Shown here piece by piece: positions 55,620 through 64,000 of a DNA stretch of 64,000 bases; position 1 is the stretch's first letter; every line of letters begins with the position of its first letter. Under the pieces are notes generated by a model. It saw only the letters and a list, made by a program, of their open reading frames with translations, made no database searches and was not told where the DNA came from. This DNA is from Planctomycetota bacterium. GTDB taxonomy: Bacteria; Planctomycetota; UBA1135; GCA-002686595. The DNA lies in the NCBI GenBank assembly GCA_020638875.1, contig JACKHS010000002.1, forward strand, positions 351,392-415,391, read 5' to 3'. The position numbers and the translations under genes are program-made.

Positions 55620-55855
55620 GGGAGCTGGGGCGCGGGCCGTCGCGGCCGGCGCGTGGCGCCCGGTTTCGCAACGGGCATGCCAAGCCCGAAAGCCCCCCTC
55701 ACGGCCCGCGGAGGGCCCCTCGCGCGGTGCTCCGCGAGCCCTCGCTGTCGAGTTCCTCGACACCCTGTCGCGGATCTCGGCACCCCCTCCAGCGCTCGGC
55801 GGCGCGACCCGAAAGAACTTCCCACGCGACGAGTCGTCGCCGGAAAGGAGCGCCC

Positions 55856-56068
55856 ATGACCCCCGTCCACGCCCCCGCCACCACGCCCCGCGACCTGATC
55901 CACGAGGTCAACAACTTCCTGAGCCTCGTCATGACGACGAGCCAGGTGGCCCTCGACCCGAGCATCGGCTACGAGCCCGAGCGCGCGCTGCGCTCGATCC
56001 TCGAAGGCGCCGGCGAGCTCACGGCGTTCGTGCGCGCGGCGCGCGCGGAGCTGCTCGGCGAGGCCTGA
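55856..56068 (+). CDS. 70-residue H-box-only protein (histidine-kinase dimerisation helix without a kinase)
   Basis: A short protein with a strong ribosome site (AAGGAG, 6 bases before the ATG). Residues 13-33 read DLIHEVNNFLSLVMTTSQVA, like the H-box helix of HisKA-type kinases (H-E-x-N-N-x-L). A second helix follows (ALRSILEGAGELTAFVRAAR). No ATPase domain or receiver is present. It could be a phospho-accepting HPt-like relay, a dimerisation decoy or just a helical hairpin. It is the only plus-strand gene inside the flagellar block, with 6 bases to the convergent fliT-like stop. Confidence 0.65.
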   Translation: MTPVHAPATTPRDLIHEVNNFLSLVMTTSQVALDPSIGYEPERALRSILEGAGELTAFVRAARAELLGEA

Positions 56069-56074
56069 GGGGGC

Positions 56075-56431
56075 TCAGCCGGCCAGGTCGCAGGCGCCGC
56101 CGGCCGCCGCCGCCGGGGCGCTGTAGCCGCGCAGGCGGTCGCCGCTCGAGCGCGTCGTCGCGAGGTTCGCGGCGAGCTCGTCCTGACGGCGCCGCGCGGC
56201 CTGACGCGCGATCGCGTTCAGGCGCAGCAGTCGGTCGAGCGCGACGCGCAACTCGCCCTCGTCCGCGCCCGCGTCGCGCGCGCGTGCGACGACGCTCTCG
56301 AGGTCGGCGGTGAGCGCGCCGCAACGCGCCCAGGCCGCGCTGAGGCGCACCGGCTCGAGCTCGGGCTCGTCGAGCAGCGAGAGCAGCTCGCGGAGCGCGC
56401 GCTCGCAGGCGTCCAGCTCAGGCGGCGTCAT
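56075..56431 (-). CDS. Possible FliT/FlgN-like flagellar chaperone
   Basis: A 118-residue, all-helical, charged protein directly behind fliS (overlap of 14 bases). The pattern (LDACERALRELLSLLDEPEL, then LRLNAIARQAARRRQDEL) fits the small helical export chaperones FliT or FlgN, which carry FliD or hook-filament junction proteins. The C-terminus becomes Ala/Gly-rich. Identity rests on size, composition and position. Confidence 0.5.
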   Translation of the reverse strand: MTPPELDACERALRELLSLLDEPELEPVRLSAAWARCGALTADLESVVARARDAGADEGELRVALDRLLRLNAIARQAARRRQDELAANLATTRSSGDRLRGYSAPAAAAGGACDLAG

Positions 56432-56810
56432 GCTGCGCGGCGAGCTGCGTCTGCGCCCCCTTCCAACCCTGCAGCAGGGTCTCGAGCACTTCGATGACCG
56501 GCTGGATCCGCGCGCCCTCGCTCTCGAGGTAGGCGGCCGAGAGCTCGCCCTGCGAGAAGACGTACAGGCGGTCGAGGTTGCCGGCCACGTCCGCGTTCGG
56601 CTCGTGGTCGAGCGACGCGCGCAGTTCGCCGAGGATGTCGTCGGCGCGGCGCACGAACTTGCGGTACTCGACGCTGCCCGGCTCGAGCTCCTGCGCGTGC
56701 CGGAGGAAGCGGATGGCCCCCTCGTAGAGCATGTTGAGGATCTTGATCGGCGGGGCGTTCTCGAAGGTCGCGGCGCGGTAGGCGGCCGCGGCGTCAGCTG
56801 CGTGTCGCAT
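56418..56810 (-). CDS. fliS: Flagellin chaperone FliS
   Basis: A 130-residue protein with the FliS start AAYRAATFENAPPIKILNML, then YEGAIRFLRHAQ, and a four-helix layout ending LETLLQGWKGA. FliS binds the C-terminus of flagellin to prevent early polymerisation. It lies 14 bases after fliD. Normal length. Confidence 0.93.
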   Translation of the reverse strand: MRHAADAAAAYRAATFENAPPIKILNMLYEGAIRFLRHAQELEPGSVEYRKFVRRADDILGELRASLDHEPNADVAGNLDRLYVFSQGELSAAYLESEGARIQPVIEVLETLLQGWKGAQTQLAAQHDAA

Positions 56811-56824
56811 GGGACGAGGGTGGG

Positions 56825-58309
56825 TCAGTTGTTGTTGTTGTTGAGGCTCGCCAGCGCGCCGGTGAGCGCGTTGCCCTGGGAGTTGAGGCCGCCCATCAGC
56901 TCCTCGAGCGCGGAGAAGCGCTGGATGAGCTGCTGCTCGAAGATGTCGAGGTAGCGTTGCTTGGCGTCGATCGAGTCGTTGAGCGTGTCGATCTTCTTGT
57001 TGATCGACTCCTCACGCGCGTCGAAGAGCGCCTTGACCGAGGCGCCGCCGGGGCCGGTCAGCGTCCCGAACATCAAGTCGATGGCGCGCGAGAGCTTCTC
57101 GGCCAGGCCGCTGTCCGCGGACGTGTCGACGTAGTACCCGGGCGTACCCTGCGCCGCGCCGCCGTTGTCGAAGCCGTCGCTGTCGACGAACAGGTCGGCG
57201 AGGGCGTCGATGTTCTCGGAGATCTTCGCGTCGAGCGTCGAGCTGTCGATCAAGAGCGTGCCGTCGTTCTGCGTCTTGATGCCGACGATGCCGAGCGAGG
57301 AGTAGCCGAGGGTGTCGCCCTGCACGGCGGAGAGGTTCACGCCGAACAGCGCGGAGGTCAGGCTCGAGCGCACGCTGCGCAGGATCGAGTCGCCGAAGAG
57401 CGCGCCGCCGGCGCCGCCGTCCTCGGTGTAGGCGTTCTGCTGGTTCGCGAACTTGATGACCTCGTTGTAGGCGTCGACGAACTTCTGGAGCTGGTCCTTC
57501 ACCGCCTGGGTGTCGGCCTCGACCGTGAAGCTGATCTCCTGCCCGAGGTCGTCCGAGAGCACCGTGATGTCGATGCCGGGGATGACGCCGTTGAAGTCGT
57601 TGTCCGCGCGTTCCACGTGCAACCCGTCGATCAGCGCGACGGCGTTGCTGCCCACCGTGATGTGGTTGGCGCTGATCGTCTGGCCGACGTCGTCCGCGAT
57701 CACCAGGCCCGCGATCGACGAGCCGATACCCGTGATGCGGCCGTCCTCGCCGGTCGAGTCGGAGCTCAGCACGAGCTGCCAGCTCGGCGAGGCGTCCGTA
57801 CCGACGTTGACCACCGAGGCGGTGACGTCGTCCCCGGCGAGATCGTTGATGGCGCCGGCGATCTCGTTCAGGCTCGAACCGGTCTGCGTGACGGCGATCG
57901 AGTACGACGTGCCGTTGACCGTGAAGTCGACCGACTGTCCGTCGGCGCCGGCGAGGTCCACGTTCGGGTCGGCCACGCCGTCGAACGCCCAGCGGTCGGC
58001 CTGCGCGAGCGAGAGCACCTCGAGCGTGTGCGAGCCGGGCTCCGCCTCACCGGTCGAGGTGAACGTCGCCACGTTGTCGACGCTCGGCGTGACCTTGAAG
58101 CCGAGGAAGTCGGCCACCGTCTTCATGCCGTCGGCGGCCGACTGCAGCGCTTTCAGGTGGCCCTTGAGCGTCCCGATCAGCTCGAGCTTCTTGTTGGCCG
58201 TGGCCTTCTGCTGCTCGAGCTGCTGAATGGGCAGCTTTTCGACGTTCACCAGCGCGCTGATGATGGCCTGCGTGTCGAGGCCGCTGGCGAGTCCTCCGAA
58301 GCTGATCAT
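56825..58309 (-). CDS. fliD: Filament cap protein FliD
   Basis: A 494-residue protein. The N-terminal domain begins MISFGGLASGLDTQAIISAL, then VEKLPIQQLEQQKA, standard for FliD. The central domain has VLSLAQADRWAF and many beta-strands. The C-terminal coiled region contains INKKIDTLNDSIDAKQRYLD and ends with an Asn run. FliD caps the growing filament and guides flagellin folding. ATG 58309 is the true start; the frame is open upstream but has no homology. Confidence 0.96.
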   Translation of the reverse strand: MISFGGLASGLDTQAIISALVNVEKLPIQQLEQQKATANKKLELIGTLKGHLKALQSAADGMKTVADFLGFKVTPSVDNVATFTSTGEAEPGSHTLEVLSLAQADRWAFDGVADPNVDLAGADGQSVDFTVNGTSYSIAVTQTGSSLNEIAGAINDLAGDDVTASVVNVGTDASPSWQLVLSSDSTGEDGRITGIGSSIAGLVIADDVGQTISANHITVGSNAVALIDGLHVERADNDFNGVIPGIDITVLSDDLGQEISFTVEADTQAVKDQLQKFVDAYNEVIKFANQQNAYTEDGGAGGALFGDSILRSVRSSLTSALFGVNLSAVQGDTLGYSSLGIVGIKTQNDGTLLIDSSTLDAKISENIDALADLFVDSDGFDNGGAAQGTPGYYVDTSADSGLAEKLSRAIDLMFGTLTGPGGASVKALFDAREESINKKIDTLNDSIDAKQRYLDIFEQQLIQRFSALEELMGGLNSQGNALTGALASLNNNNN

Positions 58310-58357
58310 GTTCCTGGCTCCCGTGACGTGGCGTGGATGTGCTGGTCCTCCACGGCG

Positions 58358-58390
58358 GTTATCGGGCGCACCGGGAGAGCGCGTTAGCGC
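58358..58390 (-). promoter_or_regulatory. Candidate FliA (sigma-28) promoter of fliD
   Basis: On the minus strand: GCGCTAACG ... CCCGATAAC. The -10 CCGATAA matches the consensus GCCGATAA, and TAAC stands at the -35 with one base more spacing than in the flgM site. It ends about 49 bases before the fliD start. Confidence 0.5.
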
Positions 58391-58551
58391 GGAGCGCGCG
58401 AAGGTCGCGCGCCTGGTGCGGACGGAAGCGATGGCGCGGCGACCCGGAAAGATCTTCCGCACTCGGAATGCCGCGACGACGTCGCGACACCTCCGCCCGA
58501 ACGGGAAAAGGGACCCCACTCGCGCGGGGCCCCTCTTCGTAGAGCTCTACC

Positions 58552-58575
58552 CGGGGCGCGCAGCGGCGCGCCCCG
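58552..58575 (-). terminator. Terminator hairpin of the first flagellin gene
   Basis: CGGGGCGCGC-agcg-GCGCGCCCCG is a perfect 10-bp stem 11 bases past the flagellin stop. A second small palindrome, GTAGAGCTCTAC, follows it. Confidence 0.75.
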
Positions 58576-58586
58576 AGGGGGCGACA

Positions 58587-59405
58587 TCAGCCGAGCAGGC
58601 TGAGGGCCAGTTGCGGCTGCGTGTTCGCCTGAGCGAGGACCGACGTGGCGGCCTGCTGCAGGATCGAGTTGCGCGTCAGGTCGGCGGTCTCGTAGGCCAC
58701 GTCGACGTCACGGATGCGGCTCTCGGCGGCGGAGAGGTTCTCCGACACGTTGAGGATCGAGGTGTAGGCGCTCTGCAGACGGTTCTGGTCGGCACCCAGC
58801 GAGCCGCGGGCGGTGTTGATCGAGCCGATCGCGGTGTCGAGCGCGCCGAGCGCGGTCCCGGCCAGCGCGGCCGTGGTGGTCGACAGCGAACCGATCGACA
58901 GCGCGGTCGAGTCCGTGTCGGCCAGCGAGACGGCGATGGTCTCGCCGCTGTTGATGCCGACCTGGATGGAGGCCGTCGAGGCCGAACCGTCCAGCAGGCT
59001 GATGCCGTTGAACGTCGTGTCGCCGGCGATGCGGTCGATCTCCGAGGTCAGGGCGGTGAACTCGGTGTCGATCGTGGCGCGGTCCTCGGTGCTGAGCGTG
59101 CCGTTGGAGGCCTGCACGGCCAGCTCGCGCATGCGGCCGAGGATGTTGCTCACTTCGTTCAGCGCGCCCTCGGCGGTCTGCACGAGCGAGATACCGTCCT
59201 GGGCGTTGCGCCCGGCGGCGTTGAAGGAGCGGATCTGCGAACGCATCTTCTCGGAGATGCCCAGACCCGCCGCGTCGTCGGCGGCCGTCGCGATCCGCAG
59301 ACCGGACGACAGGCGCGCGAAGTTGCCCTGAAGGCGCGACGTAATCCCGGAGAGGTTACGTTGCGACGTCAGCGACGCGATGTTGGTGTTGACTCTGAGT
59401 CCCAT
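58587..59405 (-). CDS. fliC: Flagellin A (core-only)
   Basis: A 272-residue flagellin with an intact D0/D1 N-terminus (MGLRVNTNIASLTSQRNLSG, LSSGLRIATAADDAAGLGIS, AQDGISLVQTAEGALNEV) and C-terminus (ENLSAAESRIRDVDVAYETA, then LTRNSILQQAATSVL). It lacks the variable D2/D3 domains. It polymerises into the filament. It shares most residues with flagellin B next door but differs in the central part. Start ATG with AAGGAACG upstream. Confidence 0.96.
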   Translation of the reverse strand: MGLRVNTNIASLTSQRNLSGITSRLQGNFARLSSGLRIATAADDAAGLGISEKMRSQIRSFNAAGRNAQDGISLVQTAEGALNEVSNILGRMRELAVQASNGTLSTEDRATIDTEFTALTSEIDRIAGDTTFNGISLLDGSASTASIQVGINSGETIAVSLADTDSTALSIGSLSTTTAALAGTALGALDTAIGSINTARGSLGADQNRLQSAYTSILNVSENLSAAESRIRDVDVAYETADLTRNSILQQAATSVLAQANTQPQLALSLLG

Positions 59406-59792
59406 TGGGTTTCGTTCCTTGGATTGGAATTGATGAAAGGGCACCGCACCCGAACGCCTCGGCTCCTCCTGTGACCTCGAGCCTCGTCCCGCCTCGCTCC
59501 GGATAGGCACGTGGAGCGTGGTGGTGCACGAGACTCGGCTCGAGGTCGAGCCGCGCGGATGTGCGTGTTCCGCTCGCGCAGCCCGGTGAAGGGCGCCTCG
59601 AGCGGTCGTTCTGGTCGTTTCAAAGAGCTCGAACGCGCGGCACCAAGGGCACGCGGCGCGCAGCGCTCGTCTCGATCACCGAGTTGTCGGGTCTCCTGCC
59701 TCCCGAACCGGTCTCTGGCGCTCGCCGGAATGGGAGGGCCGCCATGCGACGACCCTCCCCCTCAGCGATTCGGCGCTAGAGGCCGATCTTCA
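59406..59792. other. 387-base intergenic region between the two flagellin genes
   Basis: No gene supported. The right end contains the flagellin B terminator. The left half should contain the flagellin A promoter, but I found no good sigma-28 or sigma-54 consensus, unlike upstream of fliD and flgM. Confidence 0.6.
59732..59759 (-). terminator. Terminator hairpin of the second flagellin gene
   Basis: The arms GGGAGGG (59732-59738) and CCCTCCC (59753-59759) form a stem about 33 bases beyond the flagellin B stop. Confidence 0.55.
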
Positions 59793-60617
59793 CTAACCTT
59801 GGAGCAGCGACAGTGCGATCTGCGGCTGCGTGTTCGCCTGCTGGAGGACCGAGGTCGCGGCCTGCTGCAGGATCGAGTTGCGAGTGAGGTCCGCCGTCTC
59901 GTAGGCGACGTCGACGTCGCGGATCCGGCTCTCGGCAGCCGAGAGGTTCTCGCGGCTGTTCATGATCGACGCCACCGCGCTCTGCAGGCGGTTCTGGGAG
60001 GCGCCCATGTTGCCTCGGATCGAGTTGACCGAGCCGATGGCGAGGTCGAGCGCGGCGAGCGATGCGGCCGCCGCGGTCGAGTCGGTGGTGTTCACGCTCG
60101 AGGAGTCGATGTTCAGGGCGCTCGTTTGGATGTCGGCGGTGTTGACGCCGATGATCTCGCCCGTGTTGATGCCCACCTGGATGTTCACGGTGGTCGCCGA
60201 GTTGAGCAGCGGGATGCCGTTGAACTCCGCGGTGTCCGCGATGCGGTCGATCTCCGACTGCAGCGCGACGATCTCGGTGTTGATCGTGTTCTGGTCCGGC
60301 GTGCTGAGCGTGCCGTTGGCGGCTTGCACGGCCAGCTCACGCATGCGGCTCAGGATGTTGCTGACTTCGTTCAGCGCGCCCTCGGCGGTCTGCACGAGGG
60401 AGATGCCGTCCTGTGCGTTGCGCGTCGCGGCGCCGAGCGAGCGGATCTGCGAACGCATGCGCTCGGAGATCGCCAGGCCGGCGGCGTCGTCGGCAGCCGT
60501 CGCGACGCGAAGGCCGGACGACAGGCGGGAGAAGTTGCCCTGCAGGCGCGTGGTGACCTGCGAGAGGTTGCGTTGCGCCGTCAGCGACGCGATGTTGGTG
60601 TTGACTCTGAGGCCCAT
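59793..60617 (-). CDS. fliC: Flagellin B (core-only)
   Basis: A 274-residue flagellin with D0/D1 motifs nearly identical to flagellin A (MGLRVNTNIASLTAQRNLSQ; LSSGLRVATAADDAAGLAIS; the same ENLSAAESRIRDVDVAYETA). The central segment has diverged (ADIQTSALNIDSSSVNTTD). The ribosome site AGGAG is 6 bases before the ATG. The two genes are a tandem duplication and probably make a mixed filament. Confidence 0.96.
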   Translation of the reverse strand: MGLRVNTNIASLTAQRNLSQVTTRLQGNFSRLSSGLRVATAADDAAGLAISERMRSQIRSLGAATRNAQDGISLVQTAEGALNEVSNILSRMRELAVQAANGTLSTPDQNTINTEIVALQSEIDRIADTAEFNGIPLLNSATTVNIQVGINTGEIIGVNTADIQTSALNIDSSSVNTTDSTAAAASLAALDLAIGSVNSIRGNMGASQNRLQSAVASIMNSRENLSAAESRIRDVDVAYETADLTRNSILQQAATSVLQQANTQPQIALSLLQG

Positions 60618-60925
60618 GATCGGCTCCTGTGAGTGCGGTCGGTCTCTAGTAGGGAAATCGCTTTGAGGTGCCTCCGGGAGCGCTGGGCGCTCGCGGTGAC
60701 GCCCGTGTTCTCGGTGGCCCCCCGGATCACCTGAGTCCGGGCCGCCTGGTTTTTCTCTCCCACCTCCGAGCGAAGGGGCCCGCCGGGCGCGGCCGCGCCT
60801 GGCCCGCCAACACGCGAAAACCCGCACCCCGTCCCGCTTTCGAGGCCGTCGAGGGACGCGGACGGAGGTTCGCATCGGGCCCGGCCGAAGTGCAGACTCG
60901 GGGGCCGCGCCCCCGCCGCACGCCC
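60618..60925. other. 308-base divergent region between flagellin B and the sigma-54 activator
   Basis: No gene supported. It contains a weak hairpin CCCGGA...TCCGGG (60722-60742) followed 8 bases later by a T5 run on the plus strand with no gene before it. On the minus strand TCAAAGCG and GACCGACC, about 45 bases before flagellin B, only loosely resemble a sigma-28 site. Confidence 0.5.
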
Positions 60926-62284
<1,359 letters not shown>

Positions 62285-62535
62285 GGCGGCCGCGCGCGCC
62301 GCGGCGGCGGGCGCGAGCGTGAAGGAAGGGCGCGTTCGGAGCCCGATGTCGAAAAGAACGACACCCGCGGGGGCGCCCTTGGCGGAAAGAAACGCCCCGC
62401 CGCGGGTCGACGGGGCCGGGATGCGGAAAAAAGTGCCGGATCGCGGGGCTGCGAGCTAAGGGGATCGCGGCGGCGTGTCGAAAGGCGGGTCTACCTCCGG
62501 CGAGTGCCGGAGCACGACCACCAGCCCTCGCCGCC

Positions 62536-63204
62536 ATGACCCCCGAAGCCCCGGACCGCCGCGCGGAGACCCTCGCGGCTCCCGCTCCTCCGACCGTCGC
62601 CGCCGACGTGCGCGCGTCGGTCCGCCGCGACATCGCCGCGCCGCTCGCGGTGTTGCGCGCCTCGATGGAGGCCATGGCCGGCCAGCTCACCGCGCAGGAC
62701 CCGCGCGGCACGGTGCTCGGCGGCGCGCTGCAGCAGCTCGTGCTGCTGGGCCAGAACGTGCAGGCGCTGTGCGACTACGCGATGCCGCCCGAGCTGTTCC
62801 CGCAGGCCTGCTCGCTCGAGGAGCTCGTGCGCACGACGCACGCGCAGCTCGAGCCGAACGCGGCCGCGCGCGTGGCCCTCGCCTGCGAAGCCGGGGACTC
62901 GCGCGCCGTCGTCGACGGCGTCGTGCTGGCGCGGCGCATCGCGCACCTCGTCGTGACGCACATGGACGAGCTCGACGAAGCGCTGATCCACGCCTCGTGC
63001 AGCGGTGGTGCGCCCTGCCTGCACGTCTACGTGCGCAAGCAGAACGGCCGCCGCGACCGCGACGGCGGGGAGCGCGGGCTGGCCCGCCTGCTCGTCGAGC
63101 GCGACGCCGCGCGCATGGGCGTGCGCCTCGAGGAACACCCGCGCGGCAACGCCGGCTTCGCCTTCGCCTTCCACCTGCCGACCGCCGCCGAGGCGCGCGC
63201 CTGA
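62536..63204 (+). CDS. Degenerate histidine-kinase-like protein lacking the phospho-acceptor His
   Basis: A 222-residue protein. The region VRRDIAAPLAVLRASMEAM aligns with the H-box pattern xH(E/D)[LI]RxPLxxL, but the His position is Arg. A four-helix dimerisation pair follows (GALQQLVLLGQNVQALCDY). The C-terminal part resembles an ATPase lid and last strands (RGLARLLVERDAARMGVRLE, then GNAGFAFAFHLP) without a recognisable N box or G1 box. It is probably a non-catalytic scaffold or ChpT-like relay that has lost its His. It lies 3 bases before the REC-ATPase gene. Confidence 0.65.
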   Translation: MTPEAPDRRAETLAAPAPPTVAADVRASVRRDIAAPLAVLRASMEAMAGQLTAQDPRGTVLGGALQQLVLLGQNVQALCDYAMPPELFPQACSLEELVRTTHAQLEPNAAARVALACEAGDSRAVVDGVVLARRIAHLVVTHMDELDEALIHASCSGGAPCLHVYVRKQNGRRDRDGGERGLARLLVERDAARMGVRLEEHPRGNAGFAFAFHLPTAAEARA

Positions 63205-63207
63205 GCG

Positions 63208-64000
63208 ATGGACATCCTGATCGTCGAGGACGAGCTCGTGATCGCGCACGCCATGGCCAGCGCGCTGGAGGCGCGCGGGCACGCGGTGCGCGTGGCCGAC
63301 TCGGCGGAGATGGCCCTGGCGCTGCCGCGGCCGCAGGTGCTCATCACCGACCTCCAGCTCGGCGGTCGCTCGGGGCTCGAGCTCCTGGCCGCCTACCGCC
63401 GCCAGGGCGTGCAGCCGCGCACGATCTTCGTCACGGGCAACCCCACGCTCGACGCTTGCCGCGAGGCCTTCCGCCTCGGCGCCTGCGAGTTCCTCGCGAA
63501 GCCCTTCCGGCTCGAGGAGCTGATCCAGGCCGTCGAGCGTCGACAGGACTCGCCGGCGACGCTGTTCGAGGAGACCTACCCCGCCGAGCCGAAGAGCGTG
63601 CGCGTCGCGACGCGCGAGCTCGTCGCCTTCGCGCTGCGCTGCGGCGTCGGCCCGACCTGCCGCGCGCGCCTGGGCACCGCGGTCAGCGAGGTGGTGCAGA
63701 ACGTCGTCGACCACGCCTACCCGGCCGGCGGCGGCGAGCTGCGCCTCACGGCGACCATCGACGCGCGCGACGTCGTCGTGCACGTGCGCGACGAAGGCGT
63801 CGGCTTCTCGACCGAGCTCGTCACGGCGATGCACCTCGACAGCCCGATGCACGACGGGCTCGCGCGCGCCGCCGCGCTCAGCGAGAGCCTCGAGCTGGAC
63901 AGCCGCCCCGGCGCCGGCGCGAGCGTGACGCTGCACTTCGGCGCGTACCACGTGGACTACGACGAGGCCGACCAGGTCGACCTCAGCGAGCTCGACTACT
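63208..64000 (+). CDS. Receiver fused to an RsbW/SpoIIAB-type ATPase domain (3' partial)
   Basis: 264 residues are visible before the window ends. The receiver (1-115) has E7/D8, acceptor D48 (LITDLQLGG), T76 and K98 (LAKPFR). A HATPase_c_2-like domain (about 135-245) follows with N box VSEVVQNVVDHAY (E161, N165) and G1 VRDEGVGF. The usual GHKL layout of anti-sigma kinases is kept. No dimerisation His helix is present between the domains. It could be a phosphorylation-controlled anti-sigma or partner-switch kinase. An acidic segment (YDEADQVDLSELDY) leads out of the window. Confidence 0.8.
   Translation, partial: MDILIVEDELVIAHAMASALEARGHAVRVADSAEMALALPRPQVLITDLQLGGRSGLELLAAYRRQGVQPRTIFVTGNPTLDACREAFRLGACEFLAKPFRLEELIQAVERRQDSPATLFEETYPAEPKSVRVATRELVAFALRCGVGPTCRARLGTAVSEVVQNVVDHAYPAGGGELRLTATIDARDVVVHVRDEGVGFSTELVTAMHLDSPMHDGLARAAALSESLELDSRPGAGASVTLHFGAYHVDYDEADQVDLSELDY

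Noticed and set aside
59406..59792. Sigma-54 (GG-N10-GC) promoter for flagellin A
   Set aside because: In such GC-rich DNA the GG/GC pairs occur by chance; no TGGCAC...TTGC-like element was found.
60722..60755. Hairpin plus T5 run that looks like a terminator on the plus strand
   Set aside because: No gene precedes it on that strand, the stem is 6 bp, and the T-run is 8 bases away; could only matter for an unknown small RNA.

Overview
The window is 64 kb of very GC-rich bacterial chromosome, densely packed with genes of strong G/C third-position bias. Gene content fits a flagellated, free-living heterotroph. Secreted proteins with an FG-GAP-like beta-propeller, a right-handed beta-helix and sulfatase-fold lipoproteins, a fused cyclophilin-HEAT lipoprotein, and a split NAD synthetase point to a Planctomycetota-like lineage. 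That placement is inference from gene style; there is no rRNA to confirm it. I found no tRNA, rRNA, CRISPR array or transposase.

Layout. 1-2702: tail of an unidentified enzyme, one copy of a dispersed repeat, a two-gene NAD+ synthetase and a PilZ protein. 2710-8685: an overlapping minus-strand trio (beta-propeller, cupin, GNAT), a membrane protein whose frame is broken at a (GC)10 tract, and a hybrid histidine kinase. 8968-12183: carB, closed by a perfect 18-bp hairpin. 12277-16142: an ECF sigma / anti-sigma operon that continues into GspL/PilM-N and GspM/PilO-like secretion or pilus genes. 16541-23704: PepSY-like lipoprotein, beta-helix protein, ribBA with a 46-aa membrane ORF behind it, cyclophilin-HEAT lipoprotein, coiled-coil serine protease. 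23788-29259: porin-like barrel, two tandem paralogous secreted proteins with duplicated leaders and terminators, purH. 29438-33832: two alkaline-phosphatase-superfamily 'sulfatases' and a secreted protein. 33914-41431: prfB with its programmed +1 frameshift, a secreted M24 peptidase, sfsA, a HAD phosphatase, a membrane protein and an M1 peptidase.

41973-64000 is dominated by motility. flgM stands alone. After an O-antigen-ligase-like gene, a second copy of the dispersed repeat and an SGNH hydrolase comes a long minus-strand flagellar block, transcribed from high to low coordinates: two flagellins, fliD, fliS, a fliT-like gene, fliO, fliP, fliQ, fliR, flhB, flhA, flhF, flhG, a small membrane gene, fliA, then four small uncharacterised genes including two lipoproteins. 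Together these supply the export gate (FliOPQR/FlhAB), the number and placement GTPase/ATPase pair (FlhF/FlhG), the late-gene switch (FliA/FlgM) and the filament with its cap and chaperone. Two sites upstream of flgM and fliD share a GCGCTAA...CGATAAC pattern that looks like a FliA (sigma-28) promoter.

The right end carries a possible signalling module next to the flagellins: a sigma-54 activator with a receiver domain, a histidine-kinase-like protein lacking the phospho-acceptor His, and a receiver fused to an RsbW-type ATPase that runs off the window. A 70-residue protein resembling only the H-box helix of a kinase sits inside the flagellar block. The least explained signals are this set of split kinase parts, the ~190-200 nt structured dispersed repeat, and two reading-frame breaks in low-complexity GC tracts.
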